Positions 14,087 through 26,300 of a DNA stretch of 64,000 bases are shown piece after piece. The notes under the pieces are model-generated. The model saw nothing but the letters and a program-made list of their open reading frames with translations, was not told the DNA's origin and made no database searches. The stretch is from Sclerodactyla briareus (taxonomy: Eukaryota; Echinodermata; Holothuroidea; Dendrochirotida; Sclerodactylidae): contig JAODTK010000821.1 in NCBI GenBank assembly GCA_026419785.1, positions 186,001-250,000 on the forward strand, written 5' to 3'. How positions within the stretch are numbered: the first letter of the stretch is position 1; each line of letters opens with the position of its first letter. The position numbers and the translations under genes are program-made.

Positions 14087-14875
14087 CGGCGGGACTCGTC
14101 CCCCCAAACATTCAGAGTTGGGGGGGGTCCCGTCCCCCCCCTAAATTTTTGACCAAATGAATTTGAAAAAGTAACCCCAGCATCGACAATTAAACTATCA
14201 TTATCGATCTTCGGAACATTATGAGTGATAAGACATAGAATTAGTCAATCAGACCCTCAATAAATATGAAACTAGTATCCTTTCTAAGTTCAACAAAACC
14301 CGAACCCGTTTGCCGCCTGGTCCTGCGATATTCGCAGCTTGTAGGGAGTCTGTAATCGAAACGGAAATATTTACCTAACCATCCGCGTAGAAGAAATTGA
14401 AAACACAGACAAAGAAGGTGGAACGAGTCAGCATTTTTGGCAAATACAAGAGATGGCCGACTGCCTTTAATGCTAGTCTCTTGACTCGGCCCTACTATAT
14501 GGACAATATCAACCGCTGTATCAACGGTACAAGGCCATAATCCGCGGCAACGAAAGTGAGACATTTGAAAAAAAAATCCTTAGATTAAAAAAAAATGATG
14601 CTTGCATTTTTGTCAGCTTTATGATGAACCTGAGATATACCCCAAATAACATGTCTGTGAATTACTTTATCATTTACTATCTGCAGTAATGGCTTCTAGG
14701 TGTTTACGTAACGGTTTAAATAAAAAAAGACCCAAATCGCATGATTTTATACATCGAACTGTATACTGTAAAATTTGCTATAATTTGCCATAACGTATGT
14801 TGCGATACACAATACATATCTTTAAACCTTGATCACTGTTTGTTACAACACTTCAATCACCAGTGGAAAAGGTCT

Positions 14876-14921
14876 ACGTACGTTTCAAAGACACCGCTTT
14901 TGGTGTCCTCTAAACGTACGT
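14876..14921. repeat. Stem-loop with two-part stem
   Basis: acgtacgttt (14876-14885) pairs with aaacgtacgt (14912-14921). Inside, gacacc (14890-14895) pairs with ggtgtc (14102+800, that is 14902-14907), separated by symmetric 4-nt internal loops and a six-base apical loop. Role unknown; it could be the end of a DNA element. Confidence 0.75.
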
Positions 14922-16002
14922 AATATTTTTTTGTCTTAGGTTGGTCATTTATTGTAAAATGCGAGGACACCAAAGTGTTAAAACTTTTTTAATCTTTTTC
15001 CAGTGTCTAGCTCGTCCCCACCTACCGGAGTCGACCCAAACCCCTAACAGACGACAAGTCCAATCCGCTAACCCGTGACCACAGTGGGTATGGCCCACTG
15101 GGGCGGGACGGGGCTACCTGGGTGAGCACATAATTAACTCACTTCCTCGCTCATGGCACTGGAAATTCACCGTAATGATCGACGAAGTGTGTGTGACACA
15201 TCCCTTTCCCCCCGGGCTCGTCCCTCAGCGGGAATTTGTGCTGTCCTCCCACGCCCGCTGAGATGCTCATCATTCTTCAATTACAATCCTTTCTTAATAA
15301 CTACCATTTTGCCGACATGACCCCAGTTTCAAAAGTGGATAGCCTAGAGCTCACAAGCCTGTTTTTCATAAGGTGTTTTCCGGCCATCTGGGAGGTTTGT
15401 AAAACCCCAAAATTTTCTTACACACGCTCCGCGCCAACCAATTGTGGCGGCCCTCCGCTTAGATAGTAACACACATCAATTCAGCAAAAATTTGCTTGCG
15501 TCCCCCCCCCCTAAAGTTGCAGGCTCCCGCCGCCACTGCATTGAAGGCTTTGGCGAAGGCTGTGAAGCACTGCATAGCGCTATTCATATCACTACCATTC
15601 CTCCCAAATTAGACCATGATTTTACTATTTCTCTCAAGTGACTTTGATAACTTATGGCCCTGAAAGATTTCAGTGCGTAGATACAAGGATTAGGGGTAGG
15701 GACGGAAATATGGTGGTGGGGGTGTCACACCCAAAAAACCCCCTGAGAATTGAAAAGTCCCGTAGCGGCAAAAGTTGGTCTCTGTGCGGCCAAATTCCGA
15801 TTTTTAAGGAACCTTGAATAGACCCCCGAAAATTGATGTTCGTGAACGAGGAATGCCATAAAAACTGTAACAAAATGGACTGTTTTGTACGGAGCCACCT
15901 ACGGAAAGGTTGACCATCTCCCCCCCCCCCCTTCCCCCCAGGCCGGAACGTCACCCGGTTTCGCAGAAAAAAAAAACACCCTTGGAAAGAGCTGTAAAGG
16001 TC

Positions 16003-16100
16003 ATGTCTATCTATCTATCTATTCTATCTATCTATCTACTATCTATCTATCTTCTATCTATCTATCTATCTATCGATCTATCTATCTATCTATCTATTTG
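16003..16100. repeat. (TATC)n microsatellite
   Basis: About 98 bp of tatc repeats with a few one-base slips. It explains the LSIYLSIY-type open frames in this stretch. Confidence 0.95.
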
Positions 16101-16439
16101 AAATAAATTGAGATAAGATTCCTACTAGTACGGTGAGCGACGATCACCGTACAGACTACTGATTGTAAGCTGTACAATACCTTGTTTCCCTCTCCCTAGT
16201 CAATGAAAACTGAAAGATATGAAAACCTTGAACAGTCTTGAGTGGTTCAGTTTTCTTTCTGGCTGGGATCGAGAGATATCAGCAATTTCGCTGCGATAGC
16301 TCACTTATAGGGCTCGACCAGGATGATCTCGAGCATTTTCGGCAGAGGAGTAAACACTTGTTGGAAGTGATAGTCCAGGCCGGTTGTTGTAGGGAGCGGG
16401 GGGGGGGGGGGGTGGTCACGTCCCTCGCCAAAATACTGG

Positions 16440-17940
16440 GGAAGCCGCGGTCCAGGGGTGTCCAGTGCAGTGCTTCTCGTTTGGGTCTACGGGCTGTTTT
16501 TCGACTTCACATGGATGGAAAAAGGTTTTAGAACATGTATTGAACGGTTCAAATCCTACCTTCGAAATCGGAGACAAATTGTCGCAGTTGGACAGGTTAT
16601 TTCTGAGATGGTTCCGTTGCCGTCGGGAATCCCTCAAGGATCTATTAAAAGGCTACTGATTTGTATATTGTACACAGGTCTTTTAAGTGAAACATCTAAC
16701 TCTCTCACGAGTTCATCGTAATGATATATGCTGAAGACACAACAGCTATAGGCGACCTTATCATCAATCCCTCAAATCATCATTGGGCTATAGACAAGCT
16801 CGAGGCTCGTATATATCTCGGTCGAAGGATCCTGGGCAATTACCAATAAATTGATGTTAAACGACGATAAAGTTTTACATGTTTGCTCCCAGTTCCACAA
16901 TACATCGGTGTTGTCTTCGTTAAATATCGATGATGCTAGCATCGTAATTATCGATGATACTATCGAACTAAGAGACCATTGTTTGCAGTACTCGTCGTGA
17001 AGATTCATTTGTAATTTACAAAATTAGTCGTTTACGCCAATGTTCTGATCAGAAATCCACCGAACACCCAATTCATGCGTGTTGTTACCTCTCGTTTGGA
17101 CTACAACAACGCACTATTTTATGGCTCACCAACTAGTGTATAGCCTGCGAGCAGGACGCGGCAGAAAGACTTGTCAAGTGTACTAAACGATCTGATCATA
17201 CAAAACATGTCCTTCGTAATTAAAACGTCACTGGCTCCCGGTGAAGAATCGCGTATTTTCCAGTTTCATTCGTTGAACTTCGAAGCAGTGAACGGCCTTC
17301 CTCCAGCCTTCTAAGGCGGCCATCCATACGTCATGAGTGTCCGTTCCGGGTCCTATCCGTGACTTTTGGAGAATCGTTAAGTGAGCGATTTTATGAGCGC
17401 CGTTTGTTCACGCTGTGATGATATTGCCTCTCTACTGAATAGAGGCCGCCGATCGATTTTGATTCCTTGACAGAGGAATCTATGCAGTCATGACAGTGTG
17501 TGTGCGTATGCATTAGACTGTTGTTGTCATTGCTGGCCGAGTCAGGGAAGTGTTCATAAGAAAGTTGTTCCCGGCTTGAAAATGTTGGGTTTTATTAACA
17601 GCAAGGGCAGGGCCATTGCTAAATACCTTGGCGTTAGCTCCGGTGATGATAGGTTCCAATATCATTTGGAAGAAGCGCGTATTGATGTATGGTCTTGTCC
17701 ACATTGATGTATGGTCATGCCTACGTTTATAAAGAATTTTGCCAATAAGGCTTGGATCTATGGCTATGCGTTATGCATTTGCTTGTTCTGATGTGATTTC
17801 CATATTGTAATCTTCAATATCAGAATATTTATTGCTTAGTATTACTATTTCGATTGTTATCTTGACATTGTTATGTTGCTGTGATTACCAGAGAGGCAAT
17901 AAACTGTTTGATTATGCAGTCCTGGTGATTCTCCTGGTCG
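16440..17940 (+). mobile_element. CR1/L2-like LINE 3' fragment, + strand
   Basis: The + strand reads FKSYLRNRRQIVAVGQVISE, PSGIPQGS (16620-16643), a catalytic box MIYAEDT (16721-16741) with E for the first D, and NPSNHHWAIDKLEARI. The C-terminal block is VVTSRLDYNNALFYGSPTS (17081-17140), followed by VNGLPPAF. The last two are the tail typical of CR1-type LINEs. Frames are broken every 50-90 codons. An aataaa near 17900 may be the element's poly-A signal. Confidence 0.7.
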
Positions 17941-18359
17941 GGAGAATCGTTATGTTAATACTGATATAAATAAACATTGTCTGCAAGCCATTAGATACAA
18001 AACAGTCGTTCCGAGAAAACACCCAATTAGACACTTTTAGCACGTCAAGTATGGCCGTACGTGCGGCGCAACATATCACGATACTACTAGAGCAGGGCCG
18101 GATTCAGCGTATGGGGGGCCGGGCACGCGGTATGTGGGCGCCCCAAAACAGCTTACGGAACACGTCTAGAGACTGTGGCGTTAGCACCGGGACATATAGC
18201 CGAATATTCCCTCTCAAACAAACATTTGTTTTAAACAGACACTTAGCCGAATATGAAAATATCCGAGGACACTCTCAAACAAACATTTTTGAACAGACAC
18301 TTATTTATGCGTGATAAAAGAAAATACTCATTGTATACTGCTGTGTGCAGGGGCAGCGA

Positions 18360-20290
18360 TCCGTGATGAATGTTGGGGAACGTATGGGGTCAGCACCATC
18401 TCAGCGGAGTGCCATCATTAGTTGGCGTGCAGCGTTCAAGCAAATTTTTCGTTCTGCAGACCCCTAGATTGCAGGAAACGACAATTCTGGGCCGTATGGC
18501 AGTAAGCAACAAATTTTTCCCTAAAATTGGCAATGAATTACCAAAATTTCCAAGGAACGCTCTTGGAGGAACTAATCTATGTGTATTCATTACATACAAT
18601 TCGCCGCCATCACCAGCACGCTTAGCGTACAAAACAATTTTCGTCACAGACCCCCCAGATTGCAGAGAGCAGCACTCCCGGGCCTTATGGCAGTTTTTTT
18701 TTTTTCAAGGATCAGTCAGGGTGACGGAGCCAGTCTTTATTTAAACAATAAGGGATTAGAATGTTTTACTAACTCTAGTAATTGATTATGTACCGTGTTA
18801 GGAAAATGGCAGTTCGGATTCGAGCATTGGTGGCAATGGTGGGGGCAACATGAATCGTGTCCCAAAACAAATTCTTCTTGTGACTTTCCCATTTATGTTC
18901 ACCGCACTTGTAGATGGCACGCATGGAGAAAAAGCTATTTGCCAGAGTCTGACTGAGTTATTGTGCATGGACCTTTTGTATTACACACGTAACGGAAAAA
19001 CAATATACAGCGCGCGCAGCGCGGAATTTTTGCATCTGACCTTATCGACGTAAACTTTAAGCAATTTGATTCGAAAATATGTGTTGGGCCTTTGTTATGG
19101 CCGAACCGTACCTTTGCCGGATTGTAGGATTTTTTTCACCAGTCCGCAAATTATTTGGGAGGATAATTGATATAATGCCCCCCCCCACACACAGAAAATA
19201 TCGGGTGGGACATGCCCCCCCCTCGTCCCATCGAGATCGCCTCTCATGGGTGTGTGTTTACATGTCCTCCCTCTGTTGTTGCATTAACAGTATTATATGA
19301 ACGAGACCCCCTTTTTTCCGGGGGCAAGTATTTCCTGTCATATACAGGCGTTAATGGGTGAAACCCCCTTAGTAACGGAATGACTAATTTAGTTCTAGAG
19401 AATAACCACCCCCCGAGATCGCACAATTTTCGGTGTATTTCGGGCAAAATTAAACAGAAATTCGAGCATAATTATTAAAAAAATCGGGCAATCAATAAAA
19501 AATCGGGTAACTCAGCCAAGCTTTGTCTCAATTCTCTGCCTGAATTTTTTGTTGTTGAAATCTTTGGGGGTTGGGGCTTCTGCTGTAGCTTAGTCCCTTG
19601 CCCCCAACGCCAATGATGCGCATTGTCCTCCCCCTCCAAAAAGCCAAATCGCGCAAACGGAGAACAAAGATCTCAATTTGATTATCAGCTGGGTGGTACA
19701 CTCGATCTAAAGCCTCAGTTCCACCCATCGCAAGTTGACATAGGAAATTCCGCGCATACTGCCCATATGCATGGAATAAATTAGTTTCACAGGCATGGAT
19801 GGCGATCTGTGATAAATATTGGGGGCAACGAGGTTAGCACCATTAGAACGGAGCGTCACCAGAGGTTGGCGCGTATCATACAACATTTTTTTCGTTACAC
19901 AGACCCCCAGAAAGCAGGAGATTCCGAGCCGTATAGCAGCAGTAAGCAACATCCCAAAATATTGCAATAAACTTCCGAAATGTGAATTTCTATGAACTTT
20001 TTTAGAGGAACCGATTTGTTTTATTCTCACATTCGGGGCCACATCAGTTTGACGCGTAGCATCCAAGATCAATCTTCGTTTCACAAACCCTCCAGATTGC
20101 AGGGAAAGGCACTCCCAGTGCCGTATGGCAGTAGGCAACATCAAGGAAATTGGCAACAAATTTCCGAAATTTGGATTCCAAGAAACGTTCTGATAGATGT
20201 TTACGCCTTAAAATTCGCACCACTATCGGTTGACGCGTAGCGCACAAGAAATTGCACAGGTGACCCACCGCTGGATCATAGACACAAAAT
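18360..20290. repeat. About 190-bp repeat family in two clusters (18360-18790 and 19800-20290)
   Basis: Units share a cagaccccccagattgcag block, ccgtatggcagtaagcaac, ggcaacaaatttccgaaa, a gaggaacc.at block, and often ttggcgcgtagc. At least two units lie in each cluster, separated by 1 kb containing another GC palindrome (19011-19025). Overlapping open frames on both strands reflect the repeats, not genes. Confidence 0.7.
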
Positions 20291-21249
20291 TTACAGCCTA
20301 CGGAATTTGAACAAATCGGCCAGCCTAGTTAGGGTAATAATCACGTGGTTTTCGAAATGTCTGTATTTTTCCGCACTTCATGGCTTGCAAATCCAGAGAG
20401 GATTTTATCGTCCTTCGCTATCTTACAATGTAACGGGTTAATGGCGACGAATCACTTTCCTTTGTTATCATGTCATGAAACAGTTGTTGCACGATGCTGC
20501 AGATTACGGTCTAGACAGATCTGTTGTGCTGTTAGTTATAATTGTTTCAGTGACGTGCCAGAAAACGATATAGCAGTAGGTTAGAAGTGGAAAACTGCAT
20601 AACACAAATGATTAATTGAAATAGTTCGGTCGTTAGGAGCATGAATCCTCGGTCGAGTGTAATCTATCATCGGGAATTCGGATAGGCGTCACTCAACGTT
20701 ACACCGATGCGTAATAATAAAATTCGAACCATTTGTTGTGGCTCACGATGTTTAAACGTTTCTACGGCTAAATATGGGGGGGGGGGTCCCAAATGTGGGC
20801 CCCCCAAATGTGGGGGCCCGGGGCACGTGGTCCTGGGCCCCCCCGAAATCCGCATAGCACTAGAGCAATGTCACCTCTTATCACAACAATTGCCTTACAA
20901 CGAACTGCTGTTGGGAAACGAATGTGGCAAAATCTAATCCGGGAACTACCCCCGAAAGTAGCCGATTCTTATTCACATATCTCCAAATCTACTGGACAAC
21001 TTTACACTCCAAAACGAGGCTCTTCAGTAGTTGGGACAACAAGGAATTGAATAGTGCATAAAAAATTGAAGACTTGGGACTGGGACGAACTTTTTCAGAA
21101 GGTGTGAAAATGAATGTCTGCTTCATATTTCCGTATGGGTGAACGTTGCACTTTGGGAAAAAGACAATATTGGCAGTCTTCATAATACTTCAAATTATTC
21201 TAAACAGGAGACAATTTTATTTCCGACGGTAGGAGGAATTTACATGAAT

Positions 21250-21690
21250 GGTATGTAGAGTATGTATGTATGTATGCATGTAGTATGTATGTATGTATGT
21301 TGTAGGATGTATGTATGTAGTATGTACGCACGGCGACTGCCTCATCGCGCACGTGAGAGGACTGGCCCCACCTCCTCTCATTGACACGTAACACGGAACC
21401 CGAGAGGAGCTAACCACGGTACCGGCTGGACGGACCCTTAGCGCAGCGATGATGAGTATGTGTGTAGTATTGTAGGAGGGCGCCTTTCGGAGGCGAGGAG
21501 TCGGCCGTTGCTTTAACGAATTTCCAAGTGCGTGTTTTAAGGAAGTGGCTTATTCGTGCGTTGTGGTGTGTGTGTGCGGGTGCGTGGCGTGTATTGTATG
21601 TAGATGTATGTATGTCTTATGTAGTATGTATGTATGTATGAGCTATGTGATGTATGATGTATGTATGTGTATGTTATGTAGTATGTTTAA
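21250..21690. repeat. (GTAT)n microsatellite, two blocks
   Basis: Interrupted gtat/atgt runs at 21251-21318 and 21595-21690 flank 270 bp of ordinary-composition DNA. Both probably belong to one expanded region. Confidence 0.85.
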
Positions 21691-21699
21691 CCTTCAGCA

Positions 21700-23190
21700 T
21701 TAACATCCGAGCCATGGCAGCTGTTTGTACCGGATGGCAGTGCAAATCGATGTGGGCGGTTATAGTTTGCACAGTTGAATGGAGGCCAAATAATCAAGGG
21801 TACATAATCTATCATGGCATACAAACAGACCGCTTAGGGTCTGAACCCGCCTGACCAATAATGTTATAACAATGAGGTCAATTGACAACACGAACACTTA
21901 ACGCGGCTATAGTGCAGGGAGGAATAGTGATTCCATACAAAGTGTTTTTTATGAGAATTGCACAACTACTGAGCAATTGAGTGTTTCATGTAGGGGCCTA
22001 TGCCTTAATAATAAAATGTTAGTTGAGAAAACAAATAAATATGATGGATTCTCCTAATGTAAAGATTATCTGGCATTATATATCACTAATATCACGGTAA
22101 ATTCCAAGTGGTTGAAATTCATCATCGCAGGATGAGTTGACTAACCGATAATTGATTGGTAATCAGATTATTTCAACATTGACTTGAGTCGTTGTTGAAT
22201 CGGGGGAAGGAGGGAAGAATGGGGGGGAATTGTTATTATTATACTTTTTTTCATCCATAATTTATTGCTTCTTCTTGAAACATCTATATATGATACAAAG
22301 CAATTAAAACCATCAGGTATTTGAATCAATACATCGTAATCTATTTTCAAAATACAGGTCATTTTGGTGAAAAGAATCAAAACTAAACCACTTACGTGAA
22401 AATAAACGTTCACATTTGACATTTTTTGCGGAATACACTCTTTCAACCTCAGTGAAAACTTAAATTTATAGCTGAAATCCACAATGTTCGGAATTCGGAA
22501 TTCTGTTCCACTAGAAATATGAAATTTTGCTTTGATAGCTATTGAGAGAGAAAAAAAATGTACGCGGTGTTGGTAAGGTTTATATCAAAGAAAATATCCT
22601 CTTTGGAAGATAAAATTAAAAAAACCGTCTCCTATAACTTATTTCAACATCTAATAAGAAGGAGGGAAACGGGAAAAACATCACAATCCCAGCATGAATG
22701 TCCAATTGTTTCCCCACAAATTTTACAGAAGGAACATAAGAGCTCTTTATATATTCATACTACGATCCGTACCCATGCAGAACCCTATGTTATAAAAAAA
22801 CACGAAAACTGAAATAATGTAATTTCGCATCTCTACCTATTTACCATGCATCAGTAAAAATATGTTGACACTTCCTACTATCAAAATCATAATTCACTTC
22901 TTTTTTAAGTGACATTTGTGCCTTACATATCTCCTTAATCATGACACTATGAGCTCATTGTGAAGCACGCCTTCCAGCCTATTAAGTTAATTCTTCTCTG
23001 AAAATGACAGAAACGAAATTCGGACCATAACCACAAACTTTGCCTTTCCAGATCAAAGACTGGCGGGCCGCAATCAGACAATTCAAAGGGTGAATGGAAA
23101 TGCTGCAAATTATACGAACTGAATATACTGACGAGGATCCCCTATGTGTGAGGTATGAAAGGAGTTCGGGATCCAGAACGGATCCCCTTC
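21700..23190. other. No gene recognised
   Basis: AT-rich sequence with open frames up to 104 codons (22168-22482, minus) that match no family I know. It directly follows the 3' end of the minus-strand LINE. Confidence 0.5.
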
Positions 23191-23194
23191 TCCA

Positions 23195-24755
23195 CAACGG
23201 TAAAAAAAAAATGGCTGCAGCCAAATGAAAGAGTTTTGGTATTATTTTTGCACATCACTGCAAAGAACACGGAATAATAAAAGATGAGAGGCACTTTGGA
23301 GGAAAAACCGAGAAAAAAAAAAAAAAACCTATTTTATTTTTTGATTTCTCCTAGAGAACGGATGGCAGAGGACAAAGAGGACAGAATCTGGTATAGCCCA
23401 CTGGAGAAACTGGACTATGACCTTCCAAAAGGAGAAGGGAAAAATCCACTTCCCTCCCACACCTAAAACCAGCCATTTTTTTGTATTTTCAAAATAATTA
23501 TTCTAGAAATAGGTGAGTTAGAAGTAGGGGTGACCTCTGGCCCCCAGAAGGACCATTGGTGATGGAGGGTTAACCCAATAAAAAGAGTGCGCCGAAGATA
23601 GGAGAGTGAAGAAAGGTGAAAAAAAAGTCACCCAAAAAAAAAAAAAAAAAAAAACTACACTTCTTCCCCCGCGGCAACCTCCCTCTGCCACTCGGACACA
23701 CGCCCGCCGCTCGCCTCGGTAAACAGGGTCCCCAGAGAGGTTTTAATCCTGTCCTGGCTTGGTAGTATATATTTCGAACAGCCAAATGCTCTGGGTGCGG
23801 ATTCAAGATCTTTTGTTTTTTATTATAAGTCTTTGTCAGATGTGATTATGATTCATTGAGAGTTGTTGTATTGCAAGAAGATAATACCTGTATTTTAGGA
23901 GTATAACTAGGCACCCTTATGATTGCATCTACCACGGCAATCAGTGTATATTTTTCTAGTTTTTAAAATTGGTGGGGCAAATAGGTAGAGAAAAGAGATT
24001 GGCTTCCATATTCTAGAACGGTGCGAATATATGAACCGAATATAGCCAGTCCGTATCTTTGTGATGTATCTTTGGCGCATAATCTTCTAAGAGGAATTTA
24101 CTTGAACATTAGTCTGGAAATTATATGATCAGTGGGAGGTTTAAAACTTAGTGTTGAGTCAAATATAACACCCAAGAACTTAGCTTCTCGTTAAAGGTAT
24201 GAGAATTAGATAGTTGAATTGACTGATATGTGGTTTGCTTTTATCTTGAGATTTTTGTGTGAATGAATTACGATTTGATTTAGAGGGATTTATTTTTATT
24301 CTCCAAAGGCAACAACACTTTTCGATTTCATTAATAGCGGCCATGAGTTTCTGTAGGGTTAAAACTTCGAGCTGCTTGACGAGATCCAGGGGCAATATAG
24401 TCGCCAAATTGTGAGACGTCAAACCCGCTAATGCTGGGAATGTCGTTGACATAAAGTGATGAAAGTAGTGGGTTTTTTACAGAGCCTTGAAGAGTCCCGG
24501 CCTTTAGTGAAAATTCTCTAGAGTATAACTTATGAAAAAAATATGGTCATATTTCTGTTGTGAGAAAAGAGGATAACAGTCTAGTGGTATTAACGAGCAA
24601 CCCCAGACGATTCAGTTCAAATTCAAGGCCAGTTGTGCCACGTCTGATCGAATGCCTTTTCAGCATTTTAAAAAGACAAGTAGAAATTCAATTTACGGTT
24701 GGAATCCAAGTTTAATGACTCAGAAAAGTTGAAAAAGCGGATTGAAAGCTCCCTT
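23195..24755 (-). pseudogene. LINE reverse transcriptase 3' half, duplicated copy with GDY in place of ADD
   Basis: This is the second copy of the same 1.56-kb segment. The catalytic box reads FGDYIAP (24397-24405) where the neighbour has FADDIAL, and a 90-codon frame (24180-24452) retains AAINEIEKCCCLWRIKINPS. It differs from the neighbour mainly by one- to three-base indels. The joint with the neighbour is near 24755, in gaaagctcccttatccccgg. Confidence 0.65.
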
Positions 24756-26300
24756 ATCCCCGGTAAAAAAAACTGGCTAGCAGCCAAAGCAGAGTTTTGG
24801 TATTATTTTTGCACATCACTGCAAAGACCGGAAAATAAACGATGAGATGCACTTGGAGAAAACCGAGAAAAAAAAAAAAACCTATTTTATTTTTTGATTT
24901 CTCCTAAGACGGATGGCAGAACCAGAGGACAAGAATCTGGTTTAAGCCCCACTGGGAGAAATGGACTATGACTCAAACGGAGAAGGGAAAAATCCACTTC
25001 CTCCACACCTACCATCCATTTTTTTTATTTTCAAAATTTTCTATAACTAGTTGAGTTAGAAGTAAGGGTTACCTCTGGCCTCCAGAAGGACCAATGGTGA
25101 TGGAGTGTTAACCCATAAAAAGAGGGAGCCGAAGATAGAAGTGAAGAAAGGTAAAAAAAAGTCACCCAAAAAAAAAAAAAAAAAAAAACTACACTTCTTT
25201 CCCCGCGGCAACCTCCCTCTGCCACTCGGACCCCCCGCAGCTCCTCCTCGGTAAACAGGTCCCAGAGAGGTTTTAATCCTTTCCGGCCTTGTGTAAAATT
25301 ACTATTTCCTAACAGCCAAATGCTCTGGTGCGGATCAATATCTTTGTTTTTTTATTATAAGTCTTTTGTTCAGATTGATTATTCTTTCCTTATAGTTTTT
25401 GTTTGCAAGAAGATAATCCCTGTATTTTTAGATTGAACTAGAGAGGCCCTCTATGATTGCTCTAAGGCAATAGTGTATATTTTTTCTAGTTGTGTTAAAT
25501 GTGGTGCACATAGTTTAGCAACGAGGATGCTTCCATATTCTAGAACGGTGCGAATATATGAACCGAATAAGCCATCCCCGTATCCTTTTTTTATGTATCT
25601 ATTGGAGCATAATCTTCTAAGAGTAATTACTTTTGACCATTAGTCCTGGAAATTATATGAGCATGTTAGTTTAAACGTAGTGTTGAGTCGCCATATAACA
25701 CCCAAGACCTTAGCTTTCTTTCTCTGTTAAGGGTATTGCGAATATGATAGTTGAATATGACTTATGATTATGTTTGGTTTTGCTTTTAAATCTTTAGATT
25801 TTTTTTTGTTAATGAATTAGATTTATTTAGATGGATTTATTTTTATTCCCACGGCAACACCACTTGTTTCCGATTTCTTATCCGGCCTGGATTTTCTGTA
25901 GGTTAAACTGTCGGCTTCTTGAACTAGATCCGAGGGCAATATCGTCTGCAAATTGTGAGACGTCAACCCCGCTAAATGCGGGAATGTCGTTTGACATAAA
26001 GGATGAAAGTAGTGGCCTTAATACAGAGCCTTGAAAGTCCCCCGGCCTTTAGTGACAATTCTCTACGTATAACTTTGAAAATATGTCATCCTTCTGTTTT
26101 TGGGAGAAAAGAGGATAACATCTAGTGGTATTACAGCAACCCAGACGATTCATTCAAATCTCGCCCGTTGTGCCACGGTTGCCTGATCGACGCCTTTCCA
26201 GCATTTAAAAGACAGTAGAAATCATTTAGGTTTTGGAATCCCAGTTTAATAGGTGACTCAGAAGTCTAACAGTGCATTGAAAGCTCCTTATTTCTTTGGA
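24756..26300 (-). pseudogene. LINE reverse transcriptase 3' half, copy with FADD box
   Basis: This is the copy contiguous with the rest of the minus-strand LINE. The catalytic box reads QFADDIAL (ADD at 25941-25949), preceded by PLL..LYVNDIP after frame shifts. The region is a tandem repeat of 23195-24755. Confidence 0.65.

Larger units (their letters stand above)
12545..15400. other. No gene recognised; microsatellite, poly-G and a hairpin only
   Basis: Apart from the features listed separately, only short frames. The block 15410-15470 (gctccgcgcc...gcttagatag) belongs to the same dispersed module as 43845-43875. Confidence 0.5.

Noticed and set aside
15885-16106. LSIYLSIY-type open frames
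   Set aside because: Produced by the (TATC)n microsatellite.
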